From Clostridium sp. (GTDB taxonomy: Bacteria > Bacillota > Clostridia > Clostridiales > Clostridiaceae): a DNA stretch of 64,000 nt. Shown piece after piece: positions 19,299-28,429 of the stretch (its first letter is position 1; each line of letters begins with the position of its first letter). The stretch spans positions 27,870-91,869 of the forward strand of contig NZ_JAGHFX010000056.1 of assembly GCF_017888565.1 (NCBI RefSeq). Reading direction: 5' to 3'. Below the pieces are notes generated by a model. It was not told the origin of the DNA, did no database searches, and was given only the letters and a program-made list of their open reading frames with translations. The translations under genes were made by a program, and so were the position numbers.

Positions 19299-20648
19299 TT
19301 AAAACTCTCCAGTTATAGAAGTTACTTTATCTGTAGGTATAATTATCTTCTTTGGTTCAGGTAATAAAATTCCACTTGATGTTTTAGGGTAAATATCATC
19401 AAAGAAATTAAGTTGTTCTGAATTTTGATTTTCTAATTTAGGTTTATCCATATAAAGCAACCTAGTTCTTATTTTTTCTTCATCAAAAGCAACATCTCCA
19501 TAGTACTTACCTTTGCAAGTTATAAAATATTTTGCTCTTTTTAGGACTATGCCAAGCTTTTTTAAATCTTCAAATGTCAAGGTGTGAACTTTTCTTGTAA
19601 TTAATATCCTTCTTGCAGAACGCACTCCTATTCCGGGTATTCTAAGAAGTGTATCATAGGAAGCTTTATTTATTTCTATAGGAAAATTCTCTATATTAGA
19701 TAAAGCCCAAGAGGTCTTAGGATCAAAATTTAAATCAAAGCTATCGTTTTCATCTTTTAAAAGTTCTTTAGCTTTAAAGCCATAAAATCGTAATAGCCAA
19801 TCTGCTTGATATAATCTATGTTCTCTAACTAATGGAGGATGGATAATATTAGGAAGTGCTTTATCATTTTTTATTACAGGAACATAAGCGGAATAATAAA
19901 CTCTTTTTAAGTTAAAGCGATTATATAAATTTTCAGATAAATTTAATATTTTATAATCACTTTCAGGAGTTGCACCAACTATAAGTTGTGTACTTTGCCC
20001 ACCTGGAACAAAAAGTGGTGTTGATTTTATACTTCTCTTTAAATCCTTATTTTCTAAGATAGAATTTTTTATAGTACTCATAGGAGCTAATATATTTTCT
20101 TTGCTTTTTTGAGGTGCAAGTAACTTTAAACTTGATGATGAAGGAAGTTCTATATTAACACTCATTCTATCCACATATTTTCCAGCTTCTTTTATTAATG
20201 ATTCATCAGCACCTGGTATAGCCTTTAAATGAATATATCCATTAAAATTTTCTTCAATTCTTAATTTTTTTACAACACTTAATAATAATTCCATTGTGTA
20301 ATTTGGAGTTTTGAATATTGCTGAACTTAAAAATAATCCTTCAATATAATTTCTTTTATAAAAGTTAATTGTAAGAGATACAATTTCATCAGGAGTAAAC
20401 ATAGCTCTAGGAACATCCTTTGTAGATGCATTTACACAATATTTACAATTATATATGCAATAGTTAGTTAAAAGTATTTTTAATAGAGAAATACATCTAC
20501 CATCAGGAGCAAAGCTATGGCAAATACCACTGCTTGCTGCATTTCCTATACCATTATTTGAATTTTTTCTTTTTGATCCTGATGAAGAGCAAGATACATC
20601 GTATTTTGCAGCTGCAGAAAGAATATTAAGTTTCTCATCTATATTCAT
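19299..20648 (-). CDS. putative DNA modification/repair radical SAM protein (TIGR03916 type)
   Basis: A 449-residue radical SAM enzyme. The cluster motif CxxxCxxC occurs as NYCIYNCKYCVN near residue 72. The C-terminal part has a helix-hairpin-helix, LLRIPGIGVRSARRIL, near residue 330, a DNA-binding element. The start at 20648 follows AGGGTGAT. It lies 13 bases from the TIGR03915-type gene downstream, forming the known two-gene pair. Function is inferred from domain content only. Confidence 0.87.
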   Translation of the reverse strand: MNIDEKLNILSAAAKYDVSCSSSGSKRKNSNNGIGNAASSGICHSFAPDGRCISLLKILLTNYCIYNCKYCVNASTKDVPRAMFTPDEIVSLTINFYKRNYIEGLFLSSAIFKTPNYTMELLLSVVKKLRIEENFNGYIHLKAIPGADESLIKEAGKYVDRMSVNIELPSSSSLKLLAPQKSKENILAPMSTIKNSILENKDLKRSIKSTPLFVPGGQSTQLIVGATPESDYKILNLSENLYNRFNLKRVYYSAYVPVIKNDKALPNIIHPPLVREHRLYQADWLLRFYGFKAKELLKDENDSFDLNFDPKTSWALSNIENFPIEINKASYDTLLRIPGIGVRSARRILITRKVHTLTFEDLKKLGIVLKRAKYFITCKGKYYGDVAFDEEKIRTRLLYMDKPKLENQNSEQLNFFDDIYPKTSSGILLPEPKKIIIPTDKVTSITGEF

Positions 20649-20865
20649 AAATATCACCCTTATTTGAAAGTATTTAAAACTATTATATCGAACAAATGTT
20701 CTTATTTCAATATGTAATAAAAATTTATTTAAATATCAAAAAATAATTATAGTTTTAAGTTAAATGTTAAAACCCTATAACAACTTATATAATTTAGTAG
20801 TTTATGAATAAGTGAAGGCTAAATGGGATAATATAGAAAGTGATAAAGTCAACGGAGGGATAAAT

Positions 20866-21114
20866 ATGTTTACTATTATGGCAATAAAAATAGAACCTAG
20901 GGTATCTATTGCACCTACAGTTCAAGAAATATTAACAAAGTATGGATGTATAATTCAAACTAGATTAGGATTACATGAGGCAAGCAAAACTTCTTGTGCA
21001 AATTCAGGTCTTATAATCTTAAATTTAATTCATGATGAAAAAGAAGAAATAAATAATTTAAAAGAAGAATTAAATGAATTACATGGAGTAACAGCAAAAT
21101 TGATTGAAATATAG
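20866..21114 (+). CDS. TM1266-type iron-only hydrogenase system regulator
   Basis: An 82-residue ACT-like/ferredoxin-fold protein of the TM1266 (NikR C-terminal-like) family, annotated as a putative regulator of iron-only hydrogenase systems. It has AIKIEPRVSIAPTVQEILTKYG and the conserved GLHEASKTSCANSGLIIL. The start at 20866 is set by ACGGAGGG; the open frame continues 18 codons upstream without a ribosome site. No hydrogenase genes lie nearby. A terminator follows. Confidence 0.8.
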   Translation: MFTIMAIKIEPRVSIAPTVQEILTKYGCIIQTRLGLHEASKTSCANSGLIILNLIHDEKEEINNLKEELNELHGVTAKLIEI

Positions 21115-21122
21115 TTCTTCCT

Positions 21123-21163
21123 AAAGTATTAGCTACCTTTTAAGTAGTTAATACTTTTTTAGC
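21123..21163 (+). terminator. terminator after TM1266-type gene
   Basis: AAGTATTAGCTAC and GTAGTTAATACTT form a near-perfect stem followed by a run of T. Confidence 0.75.
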
Positions 21164-21308
21164 TAAAATAAAAAGATAAGAGTATTAATATGATGGTGAT
21201 ATAATATACATTACTACTTGGATATTTTTAACTTGCAAATACTTAAATTACCTTTATAATTATTATTGCAAAATAATAACTATTTGAAAATGAAAGGAAG
21301 AAATCTAA

Positions 21309-22361
21309 ATGAGAAAATCTATAAAAATTTCTGCATTAATATGCAGTATGATTTTTGTTTTTGCTTTATTTGCAGGATGTCAAAAAAGTGATAGAAAAAC
21401 TATAAATGTATTAAATTATGGAGAAAATATAGCAGAAGGTATATTAGAAGAATTTGAAGAAAAGTATAATGTAAAAGTTAATTATAAGACTTTTGATGAT
21501 ATGGAAACAATGTATATTGAAGTAGCTTCAGGAAAAACGAAGTGGGATGCTGTTTTAGTAGCAGATTATATGGCTGATAGAATGATTCAAGAAGGATTAC
21601 TTCAAAAAATTGATAAAGAAAAGATTCCAAACCTAAAGGAAATGAATGAAAGTGATATGGGACAACCTTATGATCCTAATAATGATTATACAGTTCCATA
21701 TATGAATGGAACAATTGGTATAATATATAATAAAGATTTAGTTACTGAACCAGTCGATAGTTGGGACATAATGTGGAATGAAAAATATAAGAAGCAAATA
21801 TTTGTTTTAGATGCTCAAAGAGATGCTATAGGAATGGCTCTTAAAAAGCTTGGTTATTCATTAAATACAACAAATGAAAAAGAGCTTGAAGAAGCTAAGA
21901 ATTTATTAATAGAACAAAAGCCATTGGTATTAAAATATGGTGCTGATGAAGTTAAAGATTTAATGACTTCAGGGGAAGCTTCAATTGCAATGATATGGTC
22001 AGGAGAAGGTTTAACTTTAGCTGATGAAAATGAAAACTTAGAATATGTAATTCCAAAAGAAGGAGCAAACTACTGGTTAGATTCATGGGCAATTCCAGCT
22101 AATGCAAATGATAAGGAAACTGCAGAAGAGTTTATAAATTTTGTAAGTGGCAAGGATAATGCATATAAAATAGCTGAAGAAATAGGATATACTACTCCAA
22201 ATAAATTAGCTATGGAAGAGCAGCCAGAAGAAGTTAAAAATAATGAGGGTGCATATATGCCTAAAGAAATTATGGAAAGATGCGAGGTTTATAAATATTT
22301 ACCACAAGAAAAATTAAGATTATATGAAGATGTTTGGAATGCAGTTAAAGCTGCAAAGTAA
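21309..22361 (+). CDS. spermidine/putrescine-type substrate-binding lipoprotein
   Basis: A 350-residue extracellular solute-binding protein of the PotD type. The signal peptide ends in a lipobox LFAGC (Cys near residue 24). The mature protein begins INVLNYGENI and has the typical WDAVLVADYMADRMI, VPYMNGTIGIIYN and NYWLDSWAIPANA segments, the last holding aromatic ligand residues. It stands alone: no permease or ATPase genes flank it, so it must work with a transporter encoded elsewhere. Confidence 0.87.
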   Translation: MRKSIKISALICSMIFVFALFAGCQKSDRKTINVLNYGENIAEGILEEFEEKYNVKVNYKTFDDMETMYIEVASGKTKWDAVLVADYMADRMIQEGLLQKIDKEKIPNLKEMNESDMGQPYDPNNDYTVPYMNGTIGIIYNKDLVTEPVDSWDIMWNEKYKKQIFVLDAQRDAIGMALKKLGYSLNTTNEKELEEAKNLLIEQKPLVLKYGADEVKDLMTSGEASIAMIWSGEGLTLADENENLEYVIPKEGANYWLDSWAIPANANDKETAEEFINFVSGKDNAYKIAEEIGYTTPNKLAMEEQPEEVKNNEGAYMPKEIMERCEVYKYLPQEKLRLYEDVWNAVKAAK

Positions 22362-22528
22362 GTAGATTTTATGGATTATATAAATTGAATTTAATTATAG
22401 AAATAAAATGTAATATTAAAAAGTGTTCTTAAAAAAATATTAATATTGTATTAAGTCAATAGAATAAAGTTTATAGTAATAGTATAATATTAGTAACATC
22501 CATTAAAGTTATAGGAGTTGAGTATATT

Positions 22529-23086
22529 ATGGATAAGATTATAGATTTTAATGAGCTAAAAAATAAAGTAAATGATAAAGATATAGATAAATTTGAATCA
22601 TATATATATTCCTTATATTATGATATGTCTTCTGGGAAATTAAATATGGCAGACTTCACAAAAAAGATGATGGAGTATATGGAAGAAAATAATATATCAC
22701 AAGATAAGTTTCTAAAAATGCAGACTAAGTTAATGGAGAGATATGGATTTGATGCTTCAGCTATAGAAGATCAATTAAAGTCACTAGGACTTAACAATGT
22801 TATTCCAGGTTCAGGAGATATTGAAAAAGTAAGAAAAACAATGAGTTTCCAAGAAAAATATAAGGACAGGATTAAAGTAACAACTGTTAATAATTATATT
22901 ATAAAAAATGATAAAAATAATGTAGGAATATTAACAGAAGGAGAAAATGTTATTTTAAAAAGTTCAGGTAAAATTGATCTAAATGATTTAGAATTAAATG
23001 ATTTTTTATGCTCATATAAAAAGGTTATTGATGATAATACATTGAAAATATCTATTTGTGAAGACGTAAAAGAATACGAATACTAA
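22529..23086 (+). CDS. DUF3867-type protein
   Basis: A 185-residue clostridial protein. The N-terminal half, IIDFNELKNKVNDKDIDKFESYIYSLYY near the start and an amphipathic helical stretch to residue 95, matches what I recall as DUF3867. No catalytic motif is visible and the function is unknown. GGAG lies upstream and a terminator follows. Confidence 0.7.
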   Translation: MDKIIDFNELKNKVNDKDIDKFESYIYSLYYDMSSGKLNMADFTKKMMEYMEENNISQDKFLKMQTKLMERYGFDASAIEDQLKSLGLNNVIPGSGDIEKVRKTMSFQEKYKDRIKVTTVNNYIIKNDKNNVGILTEGENVILKSSGKIDLNDLELNDFLCSYKKVIDDNTLKISICEDVKEYEY

Positions 23087-23134
23087 AATTGTTAAAAAAA
23101 ATCTATTTATTTTGTAGAATTATAGTTTATAATA

Positions 23135-23167
23135 AATAAGGTGTGATTATAGTCATACCTTATTTTT
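23135..23167 (+). terminator. terminator after DUF3867 gene
   Basis: AATAAGGTGTGA pairs with TCATACCTTATT, followed by TTTG. It separates the gene from the ABC-F gene. Confidence 0.75.
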
Positions 23168-23244
23168 GTGTAATATATTAATTGAAAATGAAGAAGTGAA
23201 AATTATTAATTTTAAAATAGACTTAATAACCAGGAGGATAATTA

Positions 23245-24801
23245 ATGAGCGTTTTAACAGTTAAAGATATGAGTCATGGCTTTGGAGATAGAGCTATTTT
23301 TGAAGATGTATCCTTTAGATTATTAAAGGGGGAGCACGTTGGTTTAATTGGAGCTAATGGTGAAGGAAAATCAACATTTATGAATATAGTTACAGATAAA
23401 CTTATGCCTGATGAAGGAAAGGTTATTTGGTCAAATAACGTTAGAGTTGGATATATGGATCAACATGCAGTTTTAGTGAAAGGACAAAGCATAAGAGATG
23501 CTCTAAGAGATGCATTTAAATACTTATTTGATTTAGAAACAGAAATGAATTCTCTTTATGAAAAAATGGGAGACTGTACTCCAGAAGAACTAGAAAAGAT
23601 GCTTGAAAGAACAGCAGTAATTCAAGATTTACTAGATCATAATGGATTTTACATAATAGATGCAAAGGTAGAGGAAGTAGCAAAAGGTCTTGGACTTTTA
23701 GATTTAGGCTTAGATAAAGATGTTGATGATTTATCAGGTGGACAAAGAACTAAAATCTTACTTGGAAAGCTATTACTTCAAAATCCAGATATATTACTTC
23801 TAGACGAACCTACTAACTATTTAGATGAAGAGCATATAGAATGGTTAAAGAGATATTTAAACAACTATGAAAATGCATTTATATTAATATCTCACGATAT
23901 ACCATTTTTAAATTCAGTAGTTAACTTAATTTATCATGTTGAAGAAAGAAAACTAACAAGATATGTTGGTGACTATTATGAGTTTAAGAGACTATATGAT
24001 GAAAATAAAAAGAGATTAGAAGCAGCATATGAGAAGCAACAAAAAGAAATAGCTAGACTAGAAGATTTCGTTGCAAGAAATAAAGCAAATGTTGCGACTG
24101 CTAATATGGCTAAATCAAGACAAAAGAAACTTGATAAAATGGAAGTAATAGAACTTTCAAAAGAAAAACCAAAACCAGAATTCAACTTTAAAGTAGCAAG
24201 AACATCAGGAAAAATTATATTTGAAACTAAAGATTTAGTAATAGGGTATGATTCACCTCTTACAAAGCCATTAAATCTTTATATGGAAAGAGGACAAAAA
24301 ATAGCTTTAGTAGGAGCAAATGGACTGGGTAAATCTACATTATTAAAAAGCTTGCTTGGAAAAGTGCAACCTTTAAGTGGAGAAGTTCATTTAGGAGATT
24401 ACCAACATATAGGTTACTTTGAGCAAGAAGATAGAAGTGGAAATACAAACACATGTATAGAAGAAGTGTGGCAAGAGTTCCCAAGCAAAACACAATACGA
24501 AATAAGAGATGCCCTTGCTAAATGTGGATTAACAACAAAACAATTAGAATCAAAAATAATGGTATTATCAGGTGGAGAAGCTGCAAAGGTTAGATTATGT
24601 AAGATATTAAATACAGAAACTAACATACTAATCCTAGATGAGCCTACAAACCATTTAGATGTAGATGCAAAAGATGAATTGAAAAGAGCATTAAAAGAAT
24701 ATAAAGGTTCAATTTTACTTGTATCACACGAACCTGAGTTTTATAGAGATGTTGTGACTGAGATATGGAACTGTGAGGATTGGACAACAAAAATAATATA
24801 A
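23245..24801 (+). CDS. ABC-F family ATP-binding protein
   Basis: A 518-residue soluble protein with two ABC ATPase domains. Walker A motifs are GANGEGKS (near 37) and GANGLGKS (near 358); signatures are LSGGQRTKI and LSGGEAAKV; Walker B motifs are ILLLDEPTNYLD and ILILDEPTNHLD. A charged linker lies between, as in ribosome-associated ABC-F proteins of the YkpA/YbiT group. No membrane segments exist. The last codons (WTTKII, stop) form half of an integration site: the same bases recur at 42604-42635. The reading frame itself is intact after insertion. Confidence 0.92.
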   Translation: MSVLTVKDMSHGFGDRAIFEDVSFRLLKGEHVGLIGANGEGKSTFMNIVTDKLMPDEGKVIWSNNVRVGYMDQHAVLVKGQSIRDALRDAFKYLFDLETEMNSLYEKMGDCTPEELEKMLERTAVIQDLLDHNGFYIIDAKVEEVAKGLGLLDLGLDKDVDDLSGGQRTKILLGKLLLQNPDILLLDEPTNYLDEEHIEWLKRYLNNYENAFILISHDIPFLNSVVNLIYHVEERKLTRYVGDYYEFKRLYDENKKRLEAAYEKQQKEIARLEDFVARNKANVATANMAKSRQKKLDKMEVIELSKEKPKPEFNFKVARTSGKIIFETKDLVIGYDSPLTKPLNLYMERGQKIALVGANGLGKSTLLKSLLGKVQPLSGEVHLGDYQHIGYFEQEDRSGNTNTCIEEVWQEFPSKTQYEIRDALAKCGLTTKQLESKIMVLSGGEAAKVRLCKILNTETNILILDEPTNHLDVDAKDELKRALKEYKGSILLVSHEPEFYRDVVTEIWNCEDWTTKII

Positions 24802-24813
24802 CGACAACCTAAT
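24782..24813 (+). repeat. putative attL at the 3' end of the ABC-F gene
   Basis: These 32 bases span the last ABC-F codons and the first 12 bases after the stop. They match 42604-42635 at 29 of 32 positions in direct orientation (GGACAACAAAAATA, 7 variable bases, GACAACCTAAT). The right arm TAACGACAACC (24799-24809) is the exact reverse complement of GGTTGTCGTTA just after the recombinase gene (41119-41129), as expected for the two halves of a serine-integrase attP. Confidence 0.7.
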
Positions 24814-24830
24814 TGATAGTTAATAGAAAT

Positions 24831-24862
24831 AGCTTAAACAGTAATGTTTAAGCTGTTTTTTT
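24831..24862 (+). terminator. terminator just inside attL
   Basis: AGCTTAAACA / TGTTTAAGCT, perfect 10-base stem with a 4-base loop and GTTTTTTT. It ends the ABC-F transcript but lies on the element side of the att site. A different hairpin occupies the same relative position after the right-hand copy (42655-42690). Confidence 0.8.
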
Positions 24863-24952
24863 ACATAAATATAAAAAAGAAATTTTGATATAACTTTGAG
24901 AAGGATATTTATGATATACTAATAATGGACAATCTACCATACATAAAAATTT

Positions 24953-25480
24953 ATGAGTTTAGAGAAGATATCACAAGAACGTTTTAATAAGGTTTGTGAC
25001 TTATATTTTAGTTGGAAGTCCTTAAATAGTGGAATAAAAGAAAATTATTCAAGAGGAGTTAATCTTCCAGAAGCAATAACAGAACCAGTATGTTGCTATG
25101 TAAATGGATTTTTATTAAGTTTAGGTGAAGGGTCAGAAGATGCAGTTGATCCTAATAATAATAATCAAATACAAGTTAAAGCAACAAGCAATTGGGATAG
25201 AGATTTAACAAGTTTTGGGCCAAGAAGTCATTTTTCAGAACTACATTTTGTTAGATTAAATCAATCAGAGGATAAAATGTATTTGTATAATATACCTATT
25301 GACGACTTAAAGGATGTTAAAGTGAATGTAAATGAAACTTTTGAAGAGCAACAAGCTGATAATAGAAGACCAAGATTTTGTATTATAGATAAATATATAA
25401 AACCTTTTGATATAAGGCCATATGCAATAGTGGATTTAAAGCAAAAGGTTGTAGAAGTAATAGAGTTAATAACAAATTAA
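24953..25480 (+). CDS. type II restriction endonuclease, Bsp6I-like
   Basis: A 175-residue endonuclease that I recognise as the Bsp6I family (recognition expected GCNGC). The size matches, and NQIQVKATSNWDRDL near residue 65 holds the QxK element of a PD-(D/E)xK nuclease with EDAVDP upstream. It sits directly before a C5-cytosine methylase. The ATG has no evident ribosome site, in contrast to the methylase, which would favour methylation before cutting. It is the first gene inside attL. Confidence 0.75.
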   Translation: MSLEKISQERFNKVCDLYFSWKSLNSGIKENYSRGVNLPEAITEPVCCYVNGFLLSLGEGSEDAVDPNNNNQIQVKATSNWDRDLTSFGPRSHFSELHFVRLNQSEDKMYLYNIPIDDLKDVKVNVNETFEEQQADNRRPRFCIIDKYIKPFDIRPYAIVDLKQKVVEVIELITN

Positions 25481-25481
25481 T

Positions 25482-25532
25482 AAGTAAAGGGGGATATGTG
25501 TGGTGATTGTTCTCACATATTTCCCTTTACTT
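25482..25532 (+). promoter_or_regulatory. long hairpin between restriction and methylase genes
   Basis: Arms of 19 bases, 25482-25500 and 25514-25532, pair completely in RNA if two G-U pairs are allowed. The hairpin begins right after the endonuclease stop and has no clean T-run after it. Five bases later come two GCNGC sites, GCGGC (25537-25541) and GCTGC (25544-25548), the expected target of this system. It may be a terminator or attenuator combined with a methylation-sensitive control site. Confidence 0.5.
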
Positions 25533-25584
25533 ATTTGCGGCGTGCTGCTAATATATAAATATAAAGTTTTTAGGAGGACAATAA

Positions 25585-26547
25585 ATGAATAATAAAAATT
25601 ATACAGCAATATCTTTATTTGCAGGAGTTGGTGGAATTTGTTTAGGATTCATGAAAAATGGAGTGGACATAGTATTTGCAAATGATATAGATAAAAACGC
25701 TTGTAAAACTTATGGAGCAAATTTTAAACATGGAATAACAGAGGCACCGATAGAAGAAGTTAAAACAGATGATATTCCTGATGCGGATATGGTTATATTT
25801 GGATTCCCTTGTACAAGTTTTTCAATTGCTGGATATCAAAAAGGCTTTGAGGATGAAAGGTCAGGACATTTATTTTTTGAAGCATTAAGAATAATAAAAG
25901 CTAAGCAACCAAAAGCATTTTTATTAGAGAATGTAAAAAATCTTGTTGGTCATGATAAGGGAAATACTTTTAAGGTTATAACAGAAGCATTAGAAGATGC
26001 AGGGTATTATTTTAGATACCAAGTTTTGAATAGTATGGAATATGGAAATGTACCTCAAAATAGAGAACGTATATATGTTGTTGGTTTTAAAGATAAAGAA
26101 CAGTGTGATAAATTTTACTTTCCTGAACCAATAGCATTAACTACAAAGATTGAAGATATAACAAAGCCTAATGAAAAAAAGGAACAAAAGTATTATTATG
26201 AAAATAGTAAGTATTATCCGATGTTAAAAGAAGCAATGAATAGTAAAGAGACAGTATATCAACTTCGTAGAGTTTATGTTAGGGAGAATAAAAAAAATGT
26301 ATGCCCTACATTAACAGCAAATATGGGGACTGGTGGACATAATGTTCCGTTGATAATAGATGATTTTGGGATAAGAAAGTTAACCCCAAAGGAATGTTTT
26401 ATGTTACAAGGTTTTCCTAGGGATTATAAATTGCCAGAAGGTGTTGCGAATGGACAATTATATAAACAAGCAGGAAATAGTGTAACAGTAACAGTGATAG
26501 AAAGAATTGCAAAAAATATGATAAATGCAATGAATGAAACTAAGTAA
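25585..26547 (+). CDS. dcm: DNA (cytosine-5-)-methyltransferase
   Basis: A 320-residue C5 methylase, close to the size of M.Bsp6I. Motif I is SLFAGVGGICLGF, motif IV GFPCTSFS with the catalytic cysteine near residue 75, motif VI FLLENVKNL, motif VIII QNRERIYVVGF, and motif X GNSVTVTVIERI. The target-recognition segment between VIII and IX is short. TAGGAGG precedes the ATG, so translation should be strong. It protects GCNGC sites if the partner assignment is right. Confidence 0.92.
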   Translation: MNNKNYTAISLFAGVGGICLGFMKNGVDIVFANDIDKNACKTYGANFKHGITEAPIEEVKTDDIPDADMVIFGFPCTSFSIAGYQKGFEDERSGHLFFEALRIIKAKQPKAFLLENVKNLVGHDKGNTFKVITEALEDAGYYFRYQVLNSMEYGNVPQNRERIYVVGFKDKEQCDKFYFPEPIALTTKIEDITKPNEKKEQKYYYENSKYYPMLKEAMNSKETVYQLRRVYVRENKKNVCPTLTANMGTGGHNVPLIIDDFGIRKLTPKECFMLQGFPRDYKLPEGVANGQLYKQAGNSVTVTVIERIAKNMINAMNETK

Positions 26548-26620
26548 AATATTATAGCAAATAATGTAAAATTATATTGCTAAATACATAATGGATATAA
26601 AGTTATATGTTAGTGGAGTT

Positions 26621-26650
26621 AAGGCTTGTGAAAACGCAAGCTTTTTTCTA
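26621..26650 (+). terminator. terminator after methylase gene
   Basis: AAGGCTTGTG and CGCAAGCTTTTTT form a stem with a 4-base A loop and a T-run. Confidence 0.75.
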
Positions 26651-26731
26651 TTAAGATAAACTTTCATGATTTAAAAAGCTATATAATGTAAATATAATTA
26701 AAGTTTTTAAGGTTGGAAAGGGGAAATAAAA

Positions 26732-27178
26732 TTGAACTTAGATAAAACACTTACATCTTCAGTTTATGTAGTATATAAAAATAAGGTATTGTTGCATAGA
26801 CATAAAAAGTATAATACTCTATTTCCATTAGGTGGTCATATGGAAGTAGATGAAGTACCTCATGAAACAGCTATAAGAGAGGTTAAGGAAGAGTCAGGAT
26901 TAGATGTGATACTATATAATGAGGACAAATATTTAGAGTTAGGTAGAGTGAAACAATTACATAGACCAATGCATGTATTGTTAGAAAATATAGGGCATGA
27001 AGTAGAAAATATAGATTTTATATATTTTGCAACTTCTAATTGTGATATATTAAAACCAATTATCGGAGAGAGTAAGGAATTTCATTGGTTATCAAAAAAT
27101 GATATAGAAACTAGTAATGAGATAAAACCTCATGTAAAGCAAATGGCACTAGACGCGTTGAATAAATTATGTAAATAA
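26732..27178 (+). CDS. Nudix hydrolase
   Basis: A 148-residue Nudix-fold protein. The Nudix box GGHMEVDEVPHETAIREVKE continues EESGL near residues 30-54 and fits GX5EX7REUXEEXGU. It hydrolyses nucleoside diphosphate-linked substrates; which one is not predictable. The start is TTG at 26732 behind GGAAAGGGG. It lies between the R-M pair and the HEPN-like gene, 19 bases before the latter, so the two may be co-transcribed. Confidence 0.85.
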   Translation: MNLDKTLTSSVYVVYKNKVLLHRHKKYNTLFPLGGHMEVDEVPHETAIREVKEESGLDVILYNEDKYLELGRVKQLHRPMHVLLENIGHEVENIDFIYFATSNCDILKPIIGESKEFHWLSKNDIETSNEIKPHVKQMALDALNKLCK

Positions 27179-27197
27179 AAAGTAGGGGGGATTGGCA

Positions 27198-27869
27198 ATG
27201 TATTCAAAGGGAGAGGTTATAGATTATTTGTGGCAGTACTCAAAATATTATGGTGATTTATTGGGGTTTTGCGATATAATTTCAGATGAAGTAAATCCAC
27301 ATAGTGCTTTAATAAATTTATTTAACATAACAGAAATGGTATTTAAAAGTAAAGTAGATAACTATGACATAAATTTTTATAGCTCAATTGAAAAACTTGA
27401 AAAAGAAGGATATTTGACAAAAATAGAAAGCAATTTTTTAAATGATAAGGAAAATGGAATAAGGGGGTATAGAAATAAGTTCGCACATGCAAATTTAATT
27501 AGATATAGTTTAATATTTGAAGATGATCCAGGTGTAGTATATCCAATAACTGAGTATTCAACTTGTGAGAAATTATATAATATCATATCTCCAATTTTAT
27601 ATAATTTGATTTTAAAAGTAGCATTTAATCATTTATATTCAAATCACGATATTACATTAGATAATGAAATAGATAAAATAAAGATAGATATTAAAGAGAT
27701 ATCTCCAGAAGAAATATTAAGGGGAAAAGGGATGGAGGATCTTATAAATACATCAGAATGGTCACAAATGCCTGAATCTACAAGATATAGATTAGCAGAA
27801 GATAGTGGAGATGTATATGTTTATTGCAGTATCTTTAAAGAATTATTTAAGGATAAAATAGTGAAATAA
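27198..27869 (+). CDS. HEPN-like helical protein
   Basis: A 223-residue, all-helical protein with no recognised family name. It contains RNKFAH (R92, H97), an Rx4H motif of HEPN ribonucleases, in the right helical context (IRGYRNKFAHANLI). The ATG at 27198 follows GGGGGG at eight bases; a TTG at 27192 is less likely. HEPN proteins near R-M genes are often RNases in toxin or abortive-infection systems. No MNT antitoxin partner is adjacent, so the role is open. Confidence 0.55.
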   Translation: MYSKGEVIDYLWQYSKYYGDLLGFCDIISDEVNPHSALINLFNITEMVFKSKVDNYDINFYSSIEKLEKEGYLTKIESNFLNDKENGIRGYRNKFAHANLIRYSLIFEDDPGVVYPITEYSTCEKLYNIISPILYNLILKVAFNHLYSNHDITLDNEIDKIKIDIKEISPEEILRGKGMEDLINTSEWSQMPESTRYRLAEDSGDVYVYCSIFKELFKDKIVK

Positions 27870-27979
27870 ATTTTGAAGTTCATTTTTAAAACTTTTACTT
27901 TATGCGTGTACCTTTGAAAGTAGCTTTATATAATATAAATATAAATCATAAAACAAAAGGAAAAACGGAGGTAATTAAA

Positions 27980-28213
27980 ATGAGTAAAATTCAAAGTTTA
28001 CAAAGAATAGGACAGTTATCAAAACAGGATATAAAGGTATTATTATCATTTATTTTTCCAGAGGAATGGTTATTTAGTATAGGCGATATAGTTAGTGGAT
28101 CTGGTGGTATTGATGGAATATTAGAAGAATCTAGATTAAGACATGAAATAGGTCCAAAGGTTAGTGAAATTATAAATGAAATGTATGCTAGAAAAGAGAT
28201 TTTAAAAGAGTAG
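27980..28213 (+). CDS. small hypothetical protein
   Basis: A 77-residue protein with no recognised family. It starts MSKIQSLQRIGQLSKQDIKVLLSF and is predicted mostly helical, with a glycine-rich loop GDIVSGSGGIDG. GGAGG lies nine bases before the ATG. It lies 110 bases after the HEPN-like gene and ends in a terminator (28207-28232). It could be a small partner or antitoxin of a neighbour; nothing in the sequence shows this. Confidence 0.6.
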   Translation: MSKIQSLQRIGQLSKQDIKVLLSFIFPEEWLFSIGDIVSGSGGIDGILEESRLRHEIGPKVSEIINEMYARKEILKE

Positions 28214-28233
28214 TTAAACGCTACTTTTTTTAT
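28207..28233 (+). terminator. terminator after small gene
   Basis: AGTAG / CTACT stem around a 7-base loop followed by seven T; it overlaps the stop codon of the gene. Confidence 0.65.
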
Positions 28234-28429
28234 TTAGTAATATATTATTTGTAATTTGTAAATTTGATGAGGTAAATAATTAAAAACGTTCTATCTAAAT
28301 TAAACAATGTAGTATTTACAAAATATGTTATAATTAATTAATAATTTAAATGATATGTAGCAGTTAACTATGTGAATAAAAAAGAATATATAGTATACAT
28401 GCAGATTGCAATTAGGGGGGGATGAAAAT

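Noticed and set aside
24880..24952. Promoter for the endonuclease gene (TATACT at 24915 with TTGAGA or TTGATA upstream)
   Set aside because: The candidate boxes are 13 or 24 bases apart, outside the usual 16-18, so no promoter is called.
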